64,000 nt of DNA from assembly GCF_900130125.1 (NCBI RefSeq), contig NZ_FQXY01000010.1, positions 620,001-684,000 of the forward strand. Reading direction: 5' to 3'. The notes beneath the pieces are model-generated. The model saw only the letters and a list, made by a program, of their open reading frames with translations. It searched no databases and was not told the DNA's origin. A program made the translations under genes and the position numbers. Shown piece by piece: positions 26,252 through 34,714 of this stretch. The stretch is from Bacteroides congonensis. Lineage in GTDB: Bacteria > Bacteroidota > Bacteroidia > Bacteroidales > Bacteroidaceae. How positions within the stretch are numbered: position 1 is the first letter of the stretch; the number at the start of each line of letters is the position of its first letter.

Positions 26252-27181
26252 ATGGAAAAACTTATCTTATCCTTTTTAATCGGCTTACTAGGCATTTCCT
26301 CCACTTATGCCCAGCACGATAATGACATCACAATCGGGATCGTCGTTCCTGAGCAACAAAAGGAAATGGACGCGAACGCTTTCCGTCTACTGGCTACCCG
26401 ACTAAATGCCGTAATGGGAGCGAACGGTGTATCGTCTGAGACAAACGGGACTTTCGTTATATATCCTGTAGTAAACATACTCGACCAGAAGTTGGTGGAA
26501 GGCGGACTACGTAATATAACAATGGTTGAAGTGGAACTTTCACTTTTTGTCAAACAAGTAGTTACTCATACACTTTTCGGTAGCTGTTCCAAAATTTTAA
26601 AAGGAAACGGTCGAAACTTATCAGATGCCATACGAAATGCTTTTTCCGGAATGAACACGAGAGATAATGTATATAGCCAGTTCCTGACACAAACGAAGGA
26701 AAAAATAGCTAACTATTATCTTGAGAATAAAGCTAATCTATTAAGCCAGGCACATCAATTGGCAGCAAACCAGCAATACGAGCAAGCATTGGCTTTACTG
26801 ACGACCTTTCCTCAAAATCTGAAAGGAGCAAAAGAGGTGCAGGCAGCAGCCATTGAGATTTATAAAAAATACCAGAATCAAGTCTGCGCCCAAATGATAT
26901 TAAAGGCTGAAGCTGCTATATCTTTGCAGAATTACGAGGAAGCTGCTTTTATTTTAGCATCTATTGATACAGAATCGGTCTGTCATTCTGATGCCGCGAA
27001 ATTAATAAAGAAAGTGGAAGATACCATCAAAGCAGACCAAAAAGCCGAACAAGAACTAGAAGAAAAACTATTAAACAAGAAAATAAGTCTGGAGAAAAGA
27101 CGTATTGATGCCATCAAGGAAATAGCAACTGCTTATTTGAGCAACCAGCCCCAAATCACTTATACACAGATTATCAAATAA
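26252..27181 (+). CDS. Exported CsgG-operon protein, unknown function
   Basis: 309 residues with a signal peptide ending STYAQ. N-terminal half (ITIGIVVPEQQKEMDANAFRLLATRLNAVM to YSQFLTQTKEKIANYY) has the alternating strand/helix layout of the preceding proteins. The C-terminal half is helical with a TPR-like pair (ANQQYEQALALLTTFP, SLQNYEEAAFILASID) and a charged coiled coil (about 262-290, QKAEQELEEKLLNKK). Last gene of the operon, one base after the previous stop, followed by a hairpin terminator at 27185-27225. TPR-like tail suggests a scaffold role; no homologue recognised. Confidence 0.7.
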   Translation: MEKLILSFLIGLLGISSTYAQHDNDITIGIVVPEQQKEMDANAFRLLATRLNAVMGANGVSSETNGTFVIYPVVNILDQKLVEGGLRNITMVEVELSLFVKQVVTHTLFGSCSKILKGNGRNLSDAIRNAFSGMNTRDNVYSQFLTQTKEKIANYYLENKANLLSQAHQLAANQQYEQALALLTTFPQNLKGAKEVQAAAIEIYKKYQNQVCAQMILKAEAAISLQNYEEAAFILASIDTESVCHSDAAKLIKKVEDTIKADQKAEQELEEKLLNKKISLEKRRIDAIKEIATAYLSNQPQITYTQIIK

Positions 27182-27184
27182 TTC

Positions 27185-27225
27185 AATAGCCTTGACTGAA
27201 TTTTCAATGTTCAGCCAAGGCTATT
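27185..27225. terminator. Hairpin terminator, probably bidirectional
   Basis: Arms 27185-27200 and 27210-27225 pair over 16 bases with one mismatch (AATAGCCTTG...CAAGGCTATT), just after the operon stop and 40 bp before the convergent HU-like gene's stop; AATTTCTCTTT follows on the plus strand. Confidence 0.75.
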
Positions 27226-27264
27226 AATTTCTCTTTATTCATGCAGTCCATGACTGCCCTATCT

Positions 27265-27879
27265 TTACTCTTCTTCTTTCTTCGACATAATGAAATGAGT
27301 CTGATTGCCCCACCCTTCTCTCTTGATGACTCCTTCGGATACAAAAGACTTGAGGTCGGCAAGTGCGGTATTCTTCAGCCGTCCCGTCAGTTGTGTATAA
27401 GTAGAACGTGTAATAAAGCCATGTTGCCTGATATATTGCAGGACAATCTTCTTCAAGGTTTCCTTATCCCATTCCCGTGAAGCTCTGAAATCAATGCATT
27501 TCTTACGCTCCAAATCCCCGCGAATACCTTCCCGGAAGCTCTTGGAAGCACGGAAGTTCACACCATTGAAAGCAACCGAGCTGGAACGAATATCATTCTT
27601 GTCTGCCACCAGACGGGAAGCTTTCACCTTGGCGGAAAAGAAGCCGAACTCACCCAGTTCGACACGGTACCCTTCGCCCAAGTACTGCAAGACGTCATCT
27701 TTCAATTCCGTGAGGATGCCGTCTATCACTCCTTCCTTAAATCCGGTTCTCTTGGCGACCATGTGAATCAATCGTTCTGCCGTAATCGTTCCATTATAAA
27801 CAACGTCAGCATACATCGTTTCTGTTTCCCCTTCTTTTGTAGTCAAGGCAGGTTTCTTCTTTAAGTTGTAATAAGCCAT
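27265..27879 (-). CDS. HU-like DNA-binding protein (HU-HIG type) with C-terminal winged-helix-like region
   Basis: 204 residues. Residues about 1-125 are the Bacteroidetes HU-like domain: MAYYNLKKKPA at the start, VYNGTITAERLIHMVAKRTGFK, LYLGEGYRVELGEFGFF-type core (GEGYRVELGEFGFFSAKV) and VNFRASKSFREGI. Residues about 140-200 add a helical segment (DKETLKKIVLQYIRQHGFITRSTYTQLTG, LKSFVSEGVIKREG) that reads as a winged helix. Such proteins are abundant nucleoid or regulatory factors in Bacteroides, often near capsule or accessory loci. It is transcribed toward the CsgG operon; the upstream region carries several phased dyads, which suggests control by a dedicated regulator or itself. Confidence 0.88.
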   Translation of the reverse strand: MAYYNLKKKPALTTKEGETETMYADVVYNGTITAERLIHMVAKRTGFKEGVIDGILTELKDDVLQYLGEGYRVELGEFGFFSAKVKASRLVADKNDIRSSSVAFNGVNFRASKSFREGIRGDLERKKCIDFRASREWDKETLKKIVLQYIRQHGFITRSTYTQLTGRLKNTALADLKSFVSEGVIKREGWGNQTHFIMSKKEEE

Positions 27880-27936
27880 AATCTTATAGTTCTATTTAAG
27901 AGTTTTCAGTGCAGCGAATAAGAATTTTGAGTGCAG

Positions 27937-27953
27937 TAAACTATAATAGTTTA
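27937..27953. promoter_or_regulatory. 17-bp perfect palindrome TAAACTAT-A-ATAGTTTA
   Basis: It lies 58 bp upstream of the HU-like start in a 395-bp gene-free interval (27880-28274). AT-rich palindromes of this kind are typical operator cores. Confidence 0.5.
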
Positions 27954-27980
27954 TGCATTCGGGTGGTTGTCCCGTTGCAA

Positions 27981-28056
27981 GGTGACAATAGTCACCCTAT
28001 AAGCAGACAAATGTCACCTTACAGGATGACATTTGTCACTGCATAAGGTGACCACC
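27981..28056. promoter_or_regulatory. Array of phased TGACA/TGTCA dyads
   Basis: Three dyads of one family stand 22 bp apart centre to centre: GGTGAC-AATA-GTCACC (27981-27996), GACAAATGTC (28006-28015) and GACATTTGTC (28028-28037). A related GGTGACCACC follows at 28047-28056. The second and third are also arms of an 11-bp inverted repeat. They fall between the candidate minus-strand promoter at 28089-28096 and the HU-like start, so they may act as DNA operators or as hairpins in its leader RNA. Confidence 0.55.
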
Positions 28057-28088
28057 TGTGTCTGAAGAGACAAAAACTTGTAAAGGTA

Positions 28089-28096
28089 CAAAATTA
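28089..28096 (-). promoter_or_regulatory. Candidate -7 element of the HU-like gene
   Basis: Minus-strand TAATTTTG (TAnnTTTG), giving a leader of about 200 nt that contains the dyad array. Confidence 0.4.
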
Positions 28097-28240
28097 ATCA
28101 GCGAAAAGCAAGAGCAGGTATAATAAAGCTAGATATATAAATGTAATATCATTGTCAAACAACATTTCTTTATACCCCCCCCGAACGGTGGTTTCGCTTT
28201 ATTTATCAGCATATACTTGGTGAAATAAAAATTAATTCAG

Positions 28241-28248
28241 TACATTTG
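28241..28248 (+). promoter_or_regulatory. -7 element of the ECF sigma gene
   Basis: TACATTTG (TAnnTTTG) 27 bp before the start codon, with an imperfect -33 (CTTGG, 28216-28220) 20 bp upstream. A C8 run lies further upstream at 28175-28182. Confidence 0.6.
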
Positions 28249-28274
28249 TCTACGCCTACATCTATATAGGAAAC

Positions 28275-28841
28275 ATGGAAATAAACGAAATACAGTGCAT
28301 AAAAGAACTACGCAACGGGTCTTACCAGGCTTTCACCCGAATTTATGAAGCCTATGCCGACCGACTTTACAGCTTCGTTCTAAAACAACTTAAAAATCGT
28401 TCCCTGGCACAAGATATTGTTCAGGACACTTTTCTACGCCTATGGGACAACCGCGAACAACTGAACTGTTTCGGCAATCTTCAAGCTTTCATCTTCACTA
28501 TTGCCAAACACCAGGTTATTGACCATTTCCGCCGGCAAGTCAACGAGCTGCAATTCGAGGACTTCATGGATTATTGTGAAAATCAAGCTACCGACGTATC
28601 ACCGGAAGACATCCTATTATACGACGAATTCCTGCAACAACTGAAGAATTCAAAGAGAGCCCTTTCGCAACGGGAATGTGACATCTATGAATTGAGCAGA
28701 GAAAAGCACATGCCTATCAAGCAAATTGCCGAACAACTGGAGCTTTCCGAGCAAACAGTGAAAAACTACCTGACTTCCGCCTTAAAAGTACTTCGCAGCG
28801 AAATGCTGAAATACAATATTATCTTCCTGTTCTTTTTATAA
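28275..28841 (+). CDS. ECF-family RNA polymerase sigma factor
   Basis: 188 residues. Region 2 (about 20-90): YEAYADRLYSFVLKQLKN, AQDIVQDTFLRLWDNREQL, FIFTIAKHQVIDHFRR. Region 4 (about 125-180): LSQRECDIYELSREK, PIKQIAEQLELSEQTVKNYL, the helix-turn-helix that reads the -35. It directs polymerase to the glycan locus when released by its anti-sigma factor. The FecR gene lies 152 bp downstream and an STN-bearing SusC follows, the standard trans-envelope signalling trio of Bacteroides. Confidence 0.95.
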   Translation: MEINEIQCIKELRNGSYQAFTRIYEAYADRLYSFVLKQLKNRSLAQDIVQDTFLRLWDNREQLNCFGNLQAFIFTIAKHQVIDHFRRQVNELQFEDFMDYCENQATDVSPEDILLYDEFLQQLKNSKRALSQRECDIYELSREKHMPIKQIAEQLELSEQTVKNYLTSALKVLRSEMLKYNIIFLFFL

Positions 28842-28993
28842 TATCACTGCCCACAACGCATCATAAGGATGACAAAGCAACATCCTGTCCCACAAAATAA
28901 TCCGCCCTACTTGATTTTTATGTTATAAAACACAAAGAAATCATAGTACCCTCTTATTTCATTTACGTATAACCAATAGAAATACCCGATAAT

Positions 28994-29941
28994 ATGACTG
29001 TACGTTTTAAAAATTTATACCGCGAATATATGGGGAAGGGAGTCCCTTCTTCTGATTTTGGAGAGTTCAAGAAAGAACTCGGCAATATGCCTGACGAAGA
29101 ACTATGGAATACCATGATGGATATGGAAAAAGAATCCGTAACGGAAATCGGGATGCCGCCCATGATGAAAAAGCAGATACGGAAAGAGCTGCATCAGATT
29201 ATATGGAGACGCCGTTGGATACAGTTTGCCAAGTATGCTGCTGTCATCGCTTTGCTTGTCACTTCTTCTTTCGGCATCTATTCCTTATTCGAGACTCCCG
29301 ACACGCAGCAGATGATTACCGCCAATGTGAAGCCGGGCAGTAAATCGGAAATCACATTGCCGGACGGGACAAAAGTGCAGTTGAACGGCGCCACTACAAT
29401 CACATATGATGTGAATAACTCCAGGCAACGACTGGTACATCTTTCGGGGGAAGCCTTTTTCGACGTAGCAAAGAATCCCGACTGTCCTTTCAGAGTGATA
29501 GCCAACGGCCTGCAAATAGAAGTACTGGGGACTTCTTTCAATGTAAACACCTATAAGAAGGATATCATCGAAACATCCCTGCTCACCGGACGGATTAAAA
29601 TATCCGGCGGCTCGCTACCGCAGGAGTATATCCTCACTCCCGGCGAAAAGGCGACCTATTCAGGCACGGACAAGGCACTTAGAATAACGAAAGCCGATGT
29701 CCATGTAGAAACCGGATGGTGTGACGATTATCTGATATTCGATTCCGAACCTCTGATTGATGTTATCGAAGAGATAGAGAGATGGTACGGAGTGGAGATA
29801 GAGCTAAGATACCCGCAAATCGGACAGGATTTACTGTCCGGCTCTTTCCGCCATGAAAGCATACAGAATGTAATCCGGTCACTGAGCCTGCAATACAAGT
29901 TCAGATATGAGATACACAAAGATAAAATCACTATTTATTAA
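28994..29941 (+). CDS. FecR-family anti-sigma factor
   Basis: 315 residues. Cytoplasmic N-terminus (about 1-75), transmembrane helix (about 78-98, FAKYAAVIALLVTSSFGIYSLF), then the FecR domain (about 110-205: VKPGSKSEITLPDGTKVQLNG, LVHLSGEAFFDVAKNPDCPF, VLGTSFNVNTY) and a C-terminal DUF4974 domain (about 245-315, FDSEPLIDVIEEIERWYGVEI, LLSGSFRHESIQNV). The periplasmic part contacts the STN domain of the SusC encoded next and controls the ECF sigma encoded before it. The layout is intact. Confidence 0.95.
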   Translation: MTVRFKNLYREYMGKGVPSSDFGEFKKELGNMPDEELWNTMMDMEKESVTEIGMPPMMKKQIRKELHQIIWRRRWIQFAKYAAVIALLVTSSFGIYSLFETPDTQQMITANVKPGSKSEITLPDGTKVQLNGATTITYDVNNSRQRLVHLSGEAFFDVAKNPDCPFRVIANGLQIEVLGTSFNVNTYKKDIIETSLLTGRIKISGGSLPQEYILTPGEKATYSGTDKALRITKADVHVETGWCDDYLIFDSEPLIDVIEEIERWYGVEIELRYPQIGQDLLSGSFRHESIQNVIRSLSLQYKFRYEIHKDKITIY

Positions 29942-29992
29942 CCCATTGAAAGAAAGGAGCCTATGGAGAACAGCCGGTAATTATATAAAAAA

Positions 29993-30024
29993 ACAACCAA
30001 AGAATCGCCCAATCCTTTGGTTGT
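29993..30024 (+). promoter_or_regulatory. Hairpin between fecR and susC
   Basis: Perfect 10-bp arms ACAACCAAAG (29993-30002) and CTTTGGTTGT (30015-30024). No T-run follows, so it is more likely an mRNA processing or stabilising stem separating regulator from transporter expression than a strong terminator. Confidence 0.5.
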
Positions 30025-30073
30025 ATGTAAGTCGATAAAATTAATCCATTAAACATGAAAAATAGTATCAACT

Positions 30074-33000
30074 ATGAATTACACAAAGTTAATTTATTCC
30101 TTTAGAAAGAGGAGACAGAATCTCCTTATTTTTAGAAACTTTACCATTTTATTTCTTGCGCTGGTTTTATTGCCCGCAGGGGTATTGGCGCAAAAAGGAA
30201 ATGTGTCGGTGAATATCAACAATGGCACGGTGAAAACGTTTATAAAGGAACTTGAGAAGCAAACCCGGTATACGTTTGTCTACCGCAACAATGTGCTCAA
30301 CGACCAGGCGAAAGTAACTGTCAATTGTCAGAATAAGCCTATCGACCAGATATTGTCACAGGTATTCACGCCGATGAATATATCCTGGTCGCTCAATAAC
30401 AATACCATCGTACTGGTAAAGAAAGAAGCGCCACAAAAGAAAAGTGAGAAGAAGACCCTCAAAGGTACGGTGACCGACAGCAGAGGTGAGCCAATCATCG
30501 GCGCCAACGTGATACAGGAAGGTGGCGTCGGAACCATTACGGATGTGGACGGAAACTTCACTGTTACCGCAGACCCGGCAAAGCCGTTGAATATATCCTA
30601 TATCGGGTATAAGAAAAAGGCAATCCGCATCGGGGCTTCCCCGACCATCCACATTGCACTGGAAGAAGACGCGCACGTGATGGATGAAGTAATTGTCATC
30701 GGATATGGCTCGAAAACCAAACGGGATGTCACTTCTTCCATCGGTACGTACAAACCGGGAGAAATCAATGTACGCCAGGCATTGGGAGTGGACGAGCTGT
30801 TGCAGGGACGTGTCTCCGGTGTCAACATCACCTCGGCATCCGGTGTGCCGGGAAGCAAGAACCGGGTAAGCATCCGGGGAATCGGGTCTATCACCGCAGG
30901 CAATGAGCCTTTGTATGTGATTGACGGAGTGCCTATCAACAATACTTCGGGAGATACCGGAGCATGGGGAGCGCAGTCAATGAACGGTCTTAATGATTTC
31001 AACCCTGCCGACGTGGAGTCCATACAGATTCTGAAAGACGCCGCTTCCGCCGCTATCTACGGTTCACGTGCTACGAACGGTGTAATTCTGATTACGACCA
31101 AGAAAGGAAGCAAAGGTCAGGCAAAGGTGAGCATCGACACGAATGTCAGCTTCTCCAACCTGACAAGAACCGACAAACTCGACATGGCGGATACCGACCT
31201 TTTCCTGGAAGTATTGAATGAAGCCATTGACAATTATAATCTCCAGACGAACAGTACGCAAAGCCGCATCGACAATCCGGCTCCGGGAAAGGCACAGACC
31301 AATTGGCTTGATTTGGTACTTCGTACAGCAGTCACTTACACTACTACGGCTTCCGTATCCGGCGGGACGGATAAAACCAACTATTACCTGTCAGCCAATT
31401 ACAAGCATAATGAGGGGGTGATTATCAATAATCAGCTCAAACGGTATAACTTGAAAGTCAACTTGGACACGGAAATCAAGAAATGGTTGAAAGTGGGTAC
31501 TTCGCTGAACTTGAGCTATTCACGCAATAACCGTGTGCCTACCGGTTATAATATCGGTACGAGCGTAATAACCCGCGCCATCGAACAGCGTCCCTGGGAT
31601 TCTCCTTACCGTCCCGACGGAGAGTATGCCGTAGGCGGAACGGAACTTGCCAATCACAACCCGATACAAGCGCTCAACGAAGAAGATGTATATATCGACA
31701 ACTACCGCGCCCTTGGTTCGCTCTATATGCTGTTCAACATCACGAAAGACTTGAACTTCAAGACAACTCTCGGAGAGGACTTCAACTACAAAGAGGAGCA
31801 TATTTACTATACAGACAAGCATCCGTATGGCAACAAGGTAGGCAAGCTGATTGACGGACGAAACTCCTACGCAAGTACTTTGTGGGAAAACGTGCTGACT
31901 TACAAGCATTCATTCGAGGAAGATTTCTCACTGGATGTCATGCTGGGACATTCCATACAGAAAGACGTATCGTCCTCGTCCGCACAGACGGGCATCGGAT
32001 TTCCTTCTCCCTCTTTCGATGTGAATTCCGTTGCCGCCGAATTCGCAGATGTAAGCACAGGACTTTCATCGTTCCTGCTTCAGTCATTCTTCGGCCGTGT
32101 GAGCTTGAACTATAAAAACCGCTATCTGCTGACCGGAACGATGCGTGCGGACGGTTCTTCCAAATTTATATCCAACAACCGTTACGGATATTTCCCATCG
32201 GTCAGCGCCGGATGGAACTTGGGAGAAGAATCCTGGTGGAAATTTCCGCAGACAGATGTCAAGTTACGTGCCAGTTGGGGTTGCACGGGTAATCAAGGCG
32301 GTATCGGTTCTTATGCCTATCAGGCACTGGCCGGCGGCGGTTACAACTACAACGGAGAGAATGGTCTGGGACTGACTACCGCAGGCAATCGCGACCTTAA
32401 ATGGGAGAAAGCACAGCAAGGGGATATCGGTGTAGACCTTTCATTCTTCAAAGGAGCTGTCACGTTCACAGCGGACGCATTTATAAAGGATACGAAGGAT
32501 TTGCTTTATCAGAAGCCCACTCCTGCCACATCGGGTTATACGAGCCAGGTATGCAATATCGGTTCCATGCGTAACAAAGGACTTGAATTTACCTTGGGAG
32601 CCAATTTAGGCAAAGGGGCTTTCTCGTGGCATTCAGACTTTAATATCTCTTTCATCAGGAACAAGCTGACCGCCCTTCTCGACAACAACGAGATATTGAC
32701 GACTAGTTCCATGCACGCCCTGAAAGTAGGCGAACCGATAGGTTCTTTCTATATGATTAAATGGAAAGGAATTTACCAGTCGGACGACGAAATCCCTGCC
32801 AAGATTTACGAACAGGGCGTAAGAGCCGGAGACTGTATCTACGAAGATGTGGACGGCAATGACGTCATCGACGAGAAGGACAAGCAGTTTGTAGGTTCTG
32901 CCAATCCCAAATTCACCGGTGGCTTCAACAATACATTCAAATATAAAGGGCTTGACCTGAGCGTATTCTTTACCTTCTCATCAGGGAATAAGCTGTATGA

Positions 33001-33409
33001 GCTTTGGACGGGTGGTCTGCGAATGGGCAACGGCACATGGCCGATACTGAAATCTTCCGCAGAATCCCGCTGGACAGAGCCGGGAAGTACGAACAAGAAT
33101 CCGCGTGCCATCTACGGCTATACATGGAACTCGACAAAATTTGTCAATACCCGGATGCTGCACGACGCGTCCTATATCCGATGCCGCACCGCTTCTATCG
33201 GTTATAGCCTGCCAAAAAGCTGGATTAACCGGATACATATTGATAATCTCCGTGTCTATTTCCAGGCCGACAACCTTTTCGTAATCACAAAATGGCCGTA
33301 CCTGGACCCGGAAGTTAATGTAAGCCTTAGCGCCACCAATATGGGATACGATTATCTCTATCCCTCACAGCCGCGTACGTTTACAATAGGTGTAAATCTT
33401 AAATTCTAA
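30074..33409 (+). CDS. SusC-like TonB-dependent transporter with STN signalling domain (locus C)
   Basis: 1111 residues. Long signal region ending AGVLAQ, then an STN domain (about 42-115: VSVNINNGTVKTFIKELEKQ, YTFVYRNNVL), a carboxypeptidase-regulatory-like domain (about 128-200, GEPIIGANVIQEGG), SusC signature DEVIVIGYGSKTKRDVTSS, plug (PLYVIDGVPINN, AASAAIYGSRATNGVILITTK) and barrel ending TIGVNLKF. The STN domain relays substrate binding to FecR, so this transporter both imports and signals. A 16-codon frame starting at 30055 overlaps the start in another frame. Confidence 0.96.
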   Translation: MNYTKLIYSFRKRRQNLLIFRNFTILFLALVLLPAGVLAQKGNVSVNINNGTVKTFIKELEKQTRYTFVYRNNVLNDQAKVTVNCQNKPIDQILSQVFTPMNISWSLNNNTIVLVKKEAPQKKSEKKTLKGTVTDSRGEPIIGANVIQEGGVGTITDVDGNFTVTADPAKPLNISYIGYKKKAIRIGASPTIHIALEEDAHVMDEVIVIGYGSKTKRDVTSSIGTYKPGEINVRQALGVDELLQGRVSGVNITSASGVPGSKNRVSIRGIGSITAGNEPLYVIDGVPINNTSGDTGAWGAQSMNGLNDFNPADVESIQILKDAASAAIYGSRATNGVILITTKKGSKGQAKVSIDTNVSFSNLTRTDKLDMADTDLFLEVLNEAIDNYNLQTNSTQSRIDNPAPGKAQTNWLDLVLRTAVTYTTTASVSGGTDKTNYYLSANYKHNEGVIINNQLKRYNLKVNLDTEIKKWLKVGTSLNLSYSRNNRVPTGYNIGTSVITRAIEQRPWDSPYRPDGEYAVGGTELANHNPIQALNEEDVYIDNYRALGSLYMLFNITKDLNFKTTLGEDFNYKEEHIYYTDKHPYGNKVGKLIDGRNSYASTLWENVLTYKHSFEEDFSLDVMLGHSIQKDVSSSSAQTGIGFPSPSFDVNSVAAEFADVSTGLSSFLLQSFFGRVSLNYKNRYLLTGTMRADGSSKFISNNRYGYFPSVSAGWNLGEESWWKFPQTDVKLRASWGCTGNQGGIGSYAYQALAGGGYNYNGENGLGLTTAGNRDLKWEKAQQGDIGVDLSFFKGAVTFTADAFIKDTKDLLYQKPTPATSGYTSQVCNIGSMRNKGLEFTLGANLGKGAFSWHSDFNISFIRNKLTALLDNNEILTTSSMHALKVGEPIGSFYMIKWKGIYQSDDEIPAKIYEQGVRAGDCIYEDVDGNDVIDEKDKQFVGSANPKFTGGFNNTFKYKGLDLSVFFTFSSGNKLYELWTGGLRMGNGTWPILKSSAESRWTEPGSTNKNPRAIYGYTWNSTKFVNTRMLHDASYIRCRTASIGYSLPKSWINRIHIDNLRVYFQADNLFVITKWPYLDPEVNVSLSATNMGYDYLYPSQPRTFTIGVNLKF

Positions 33410-33414
33410 CAGCT

Positions 33415-34701
33415 ATGAAGAATTTTATCATATCGCTAACAGCACTACTATTAGTATTTGCCACAAGTTGCAACGAAATGGATCAATATCCCCACAACGC
33501 AGTATCCAGTGACAACCTGACTGAAGAGGATGCACGGTTACTGCTTACAGGGCTCTACTTTTATATGCAGAACAAGCCGACAGCAAACGGTTATCTCACG
33601 CAGGATGTCGTGGGTGGTGAACTGGTGCGCGGCGGAGCTACCGGACTGAAAGACCCGATATTACTGGTCAAAGACCTTGTCACTCCCGAAAGCGGCTTTG
33701 TCAGCGGGCCATGGGACGGTTTTTACACGGCTCTCTATCAAGTCAATTCACTGATTGTCTCCCTGAATAAGTTACCTGACACATCTTCCAGGAATGAGAT
33801 ACTGGGAGTAGCCAGTTTCTTCCGGGGATTGCTTTATTACAATTTGGTCAGCCGCTATGGTGAAGTTCCTATCCTCGAAGCTCCCGTTTCAGGGGATATT
33901 GCCGCATCGTCAGAAGCGGAAGGATGGAGTTTTGTGGAAAAGAATTTCCAGACGGCCATCGACTACGCGCCTGTGTTTACAGATAAGAATTATGTCTCCA
34001 AGCAGGCGGCAAAGGCTTTGATGGCACGCACCAAGCTCGCCCAGGGGAAAATGACAGAAGCTGCGAAATTAGCAGAAGAAGTCATTGGGGACGCCAACTT
34101 CTCACTGGCGGATTTCGACCAGATTTTCCGGGGAAAAGCAAATAGGGAAGAAATCTTCACGTTTGCCAACCTGCTCAATGAATCCAGTGTCAATCTAAGC
34201 GCGTCTCTTTATTCGCGTTCGTCGGCAAATGGCGGCAGTTATACGTATGCACCGACTACCAAAGTGATGAATATGTTCGAGCCGGATGACAAACGTACCG
34301 CCATATCTGTCGACATGCAGGAAACGAACGAGGTCATTAACAAATATCCCGGTGGAGAAGTCACTACCGACCCGATTATCATCACCCGGTTGGGAGAAAT
34401 GTACCTGATTAGCGCCGAAGCACAAGGACTTGCCAAAGGGCTCGGCCGGCTGAATGAACTACGCAAATTCCGCGGACTTGCTGCCGTGCATCCCGCAACT
34501 GAGGGTGAATTTATTGATGCGATTCTTCAGGAACGTCGGGTAGAATTACTGGCCGAAGGATTCCGCTGGTTCGACCTGGTGCGCCTCAACCGACTGGAAA
34601 GTGACCTTGGATTCGAACGCAAATACAACCGTTTGCCTATTCCGGCAAAAGAGAGGTCTCTCAACAAACTTCTAAATCAAAATTCATATTGGGCTAACTA
34701 A
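33415..34701 (+). CDS. SusD/RagB-like surface glycan-binding lipoprotein (locus C)
   Basis: 428 residues, at the short end for SusD. Lipobox LVFATSC. Family landmarks: LLTGLYFYMQNK, PWDGFYTALYQVNSLI, LGVASFFRGLLYYNLVSRYGEVPI, AAKALMARTKLAQG, and the C-terminal LGEMYLISAEAQGLA, LNELRKFRG, ILQERRVELLAEGFRWFDLVRLNR, LPIPAKERSLN. Starts 5 bp after susC. The small size suggests a small or simple ligand; this is inference. Confidence 0.95.
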   Translation: MKNFIISLTALLLVFATSCNEMDQYPHNAVSSDNLTEEDARLLLTGLYFYMQNKPTANGYLTQDVVGGELVRGGATGLKDPILLVKDLVTPESGFVSGPWDGFYTALYQVNSLIVSLNKLPDTSSRNEILGVASFFRGLLYYNLVSRYGEVPILEAPVSGDIAASSEAEGWSFVEKNFQTAIDYAPVFTDKNYVSKQAAKALMARTKLAQGKMTEAAKLAEEVIGDANFSLADFDQIFRGKANREEIFTFANLLNESSVNLSASLYSRSSANGGSYTYAPTTKVMNMFEPDDKRTAISVDMQETNEVINKYPGGEVTTDPIIITRLGEMYLISAEAQGLAKGLGRLNELRKFRGLAAVHPATEGEFIDAILQERRVELLAEGFRWFDLVRLNRLESDLGFERKYNRLPIPAKERSLNKLLNQNSYWAN

Positions 34702-34714
34702 AAAAATAACAAAG

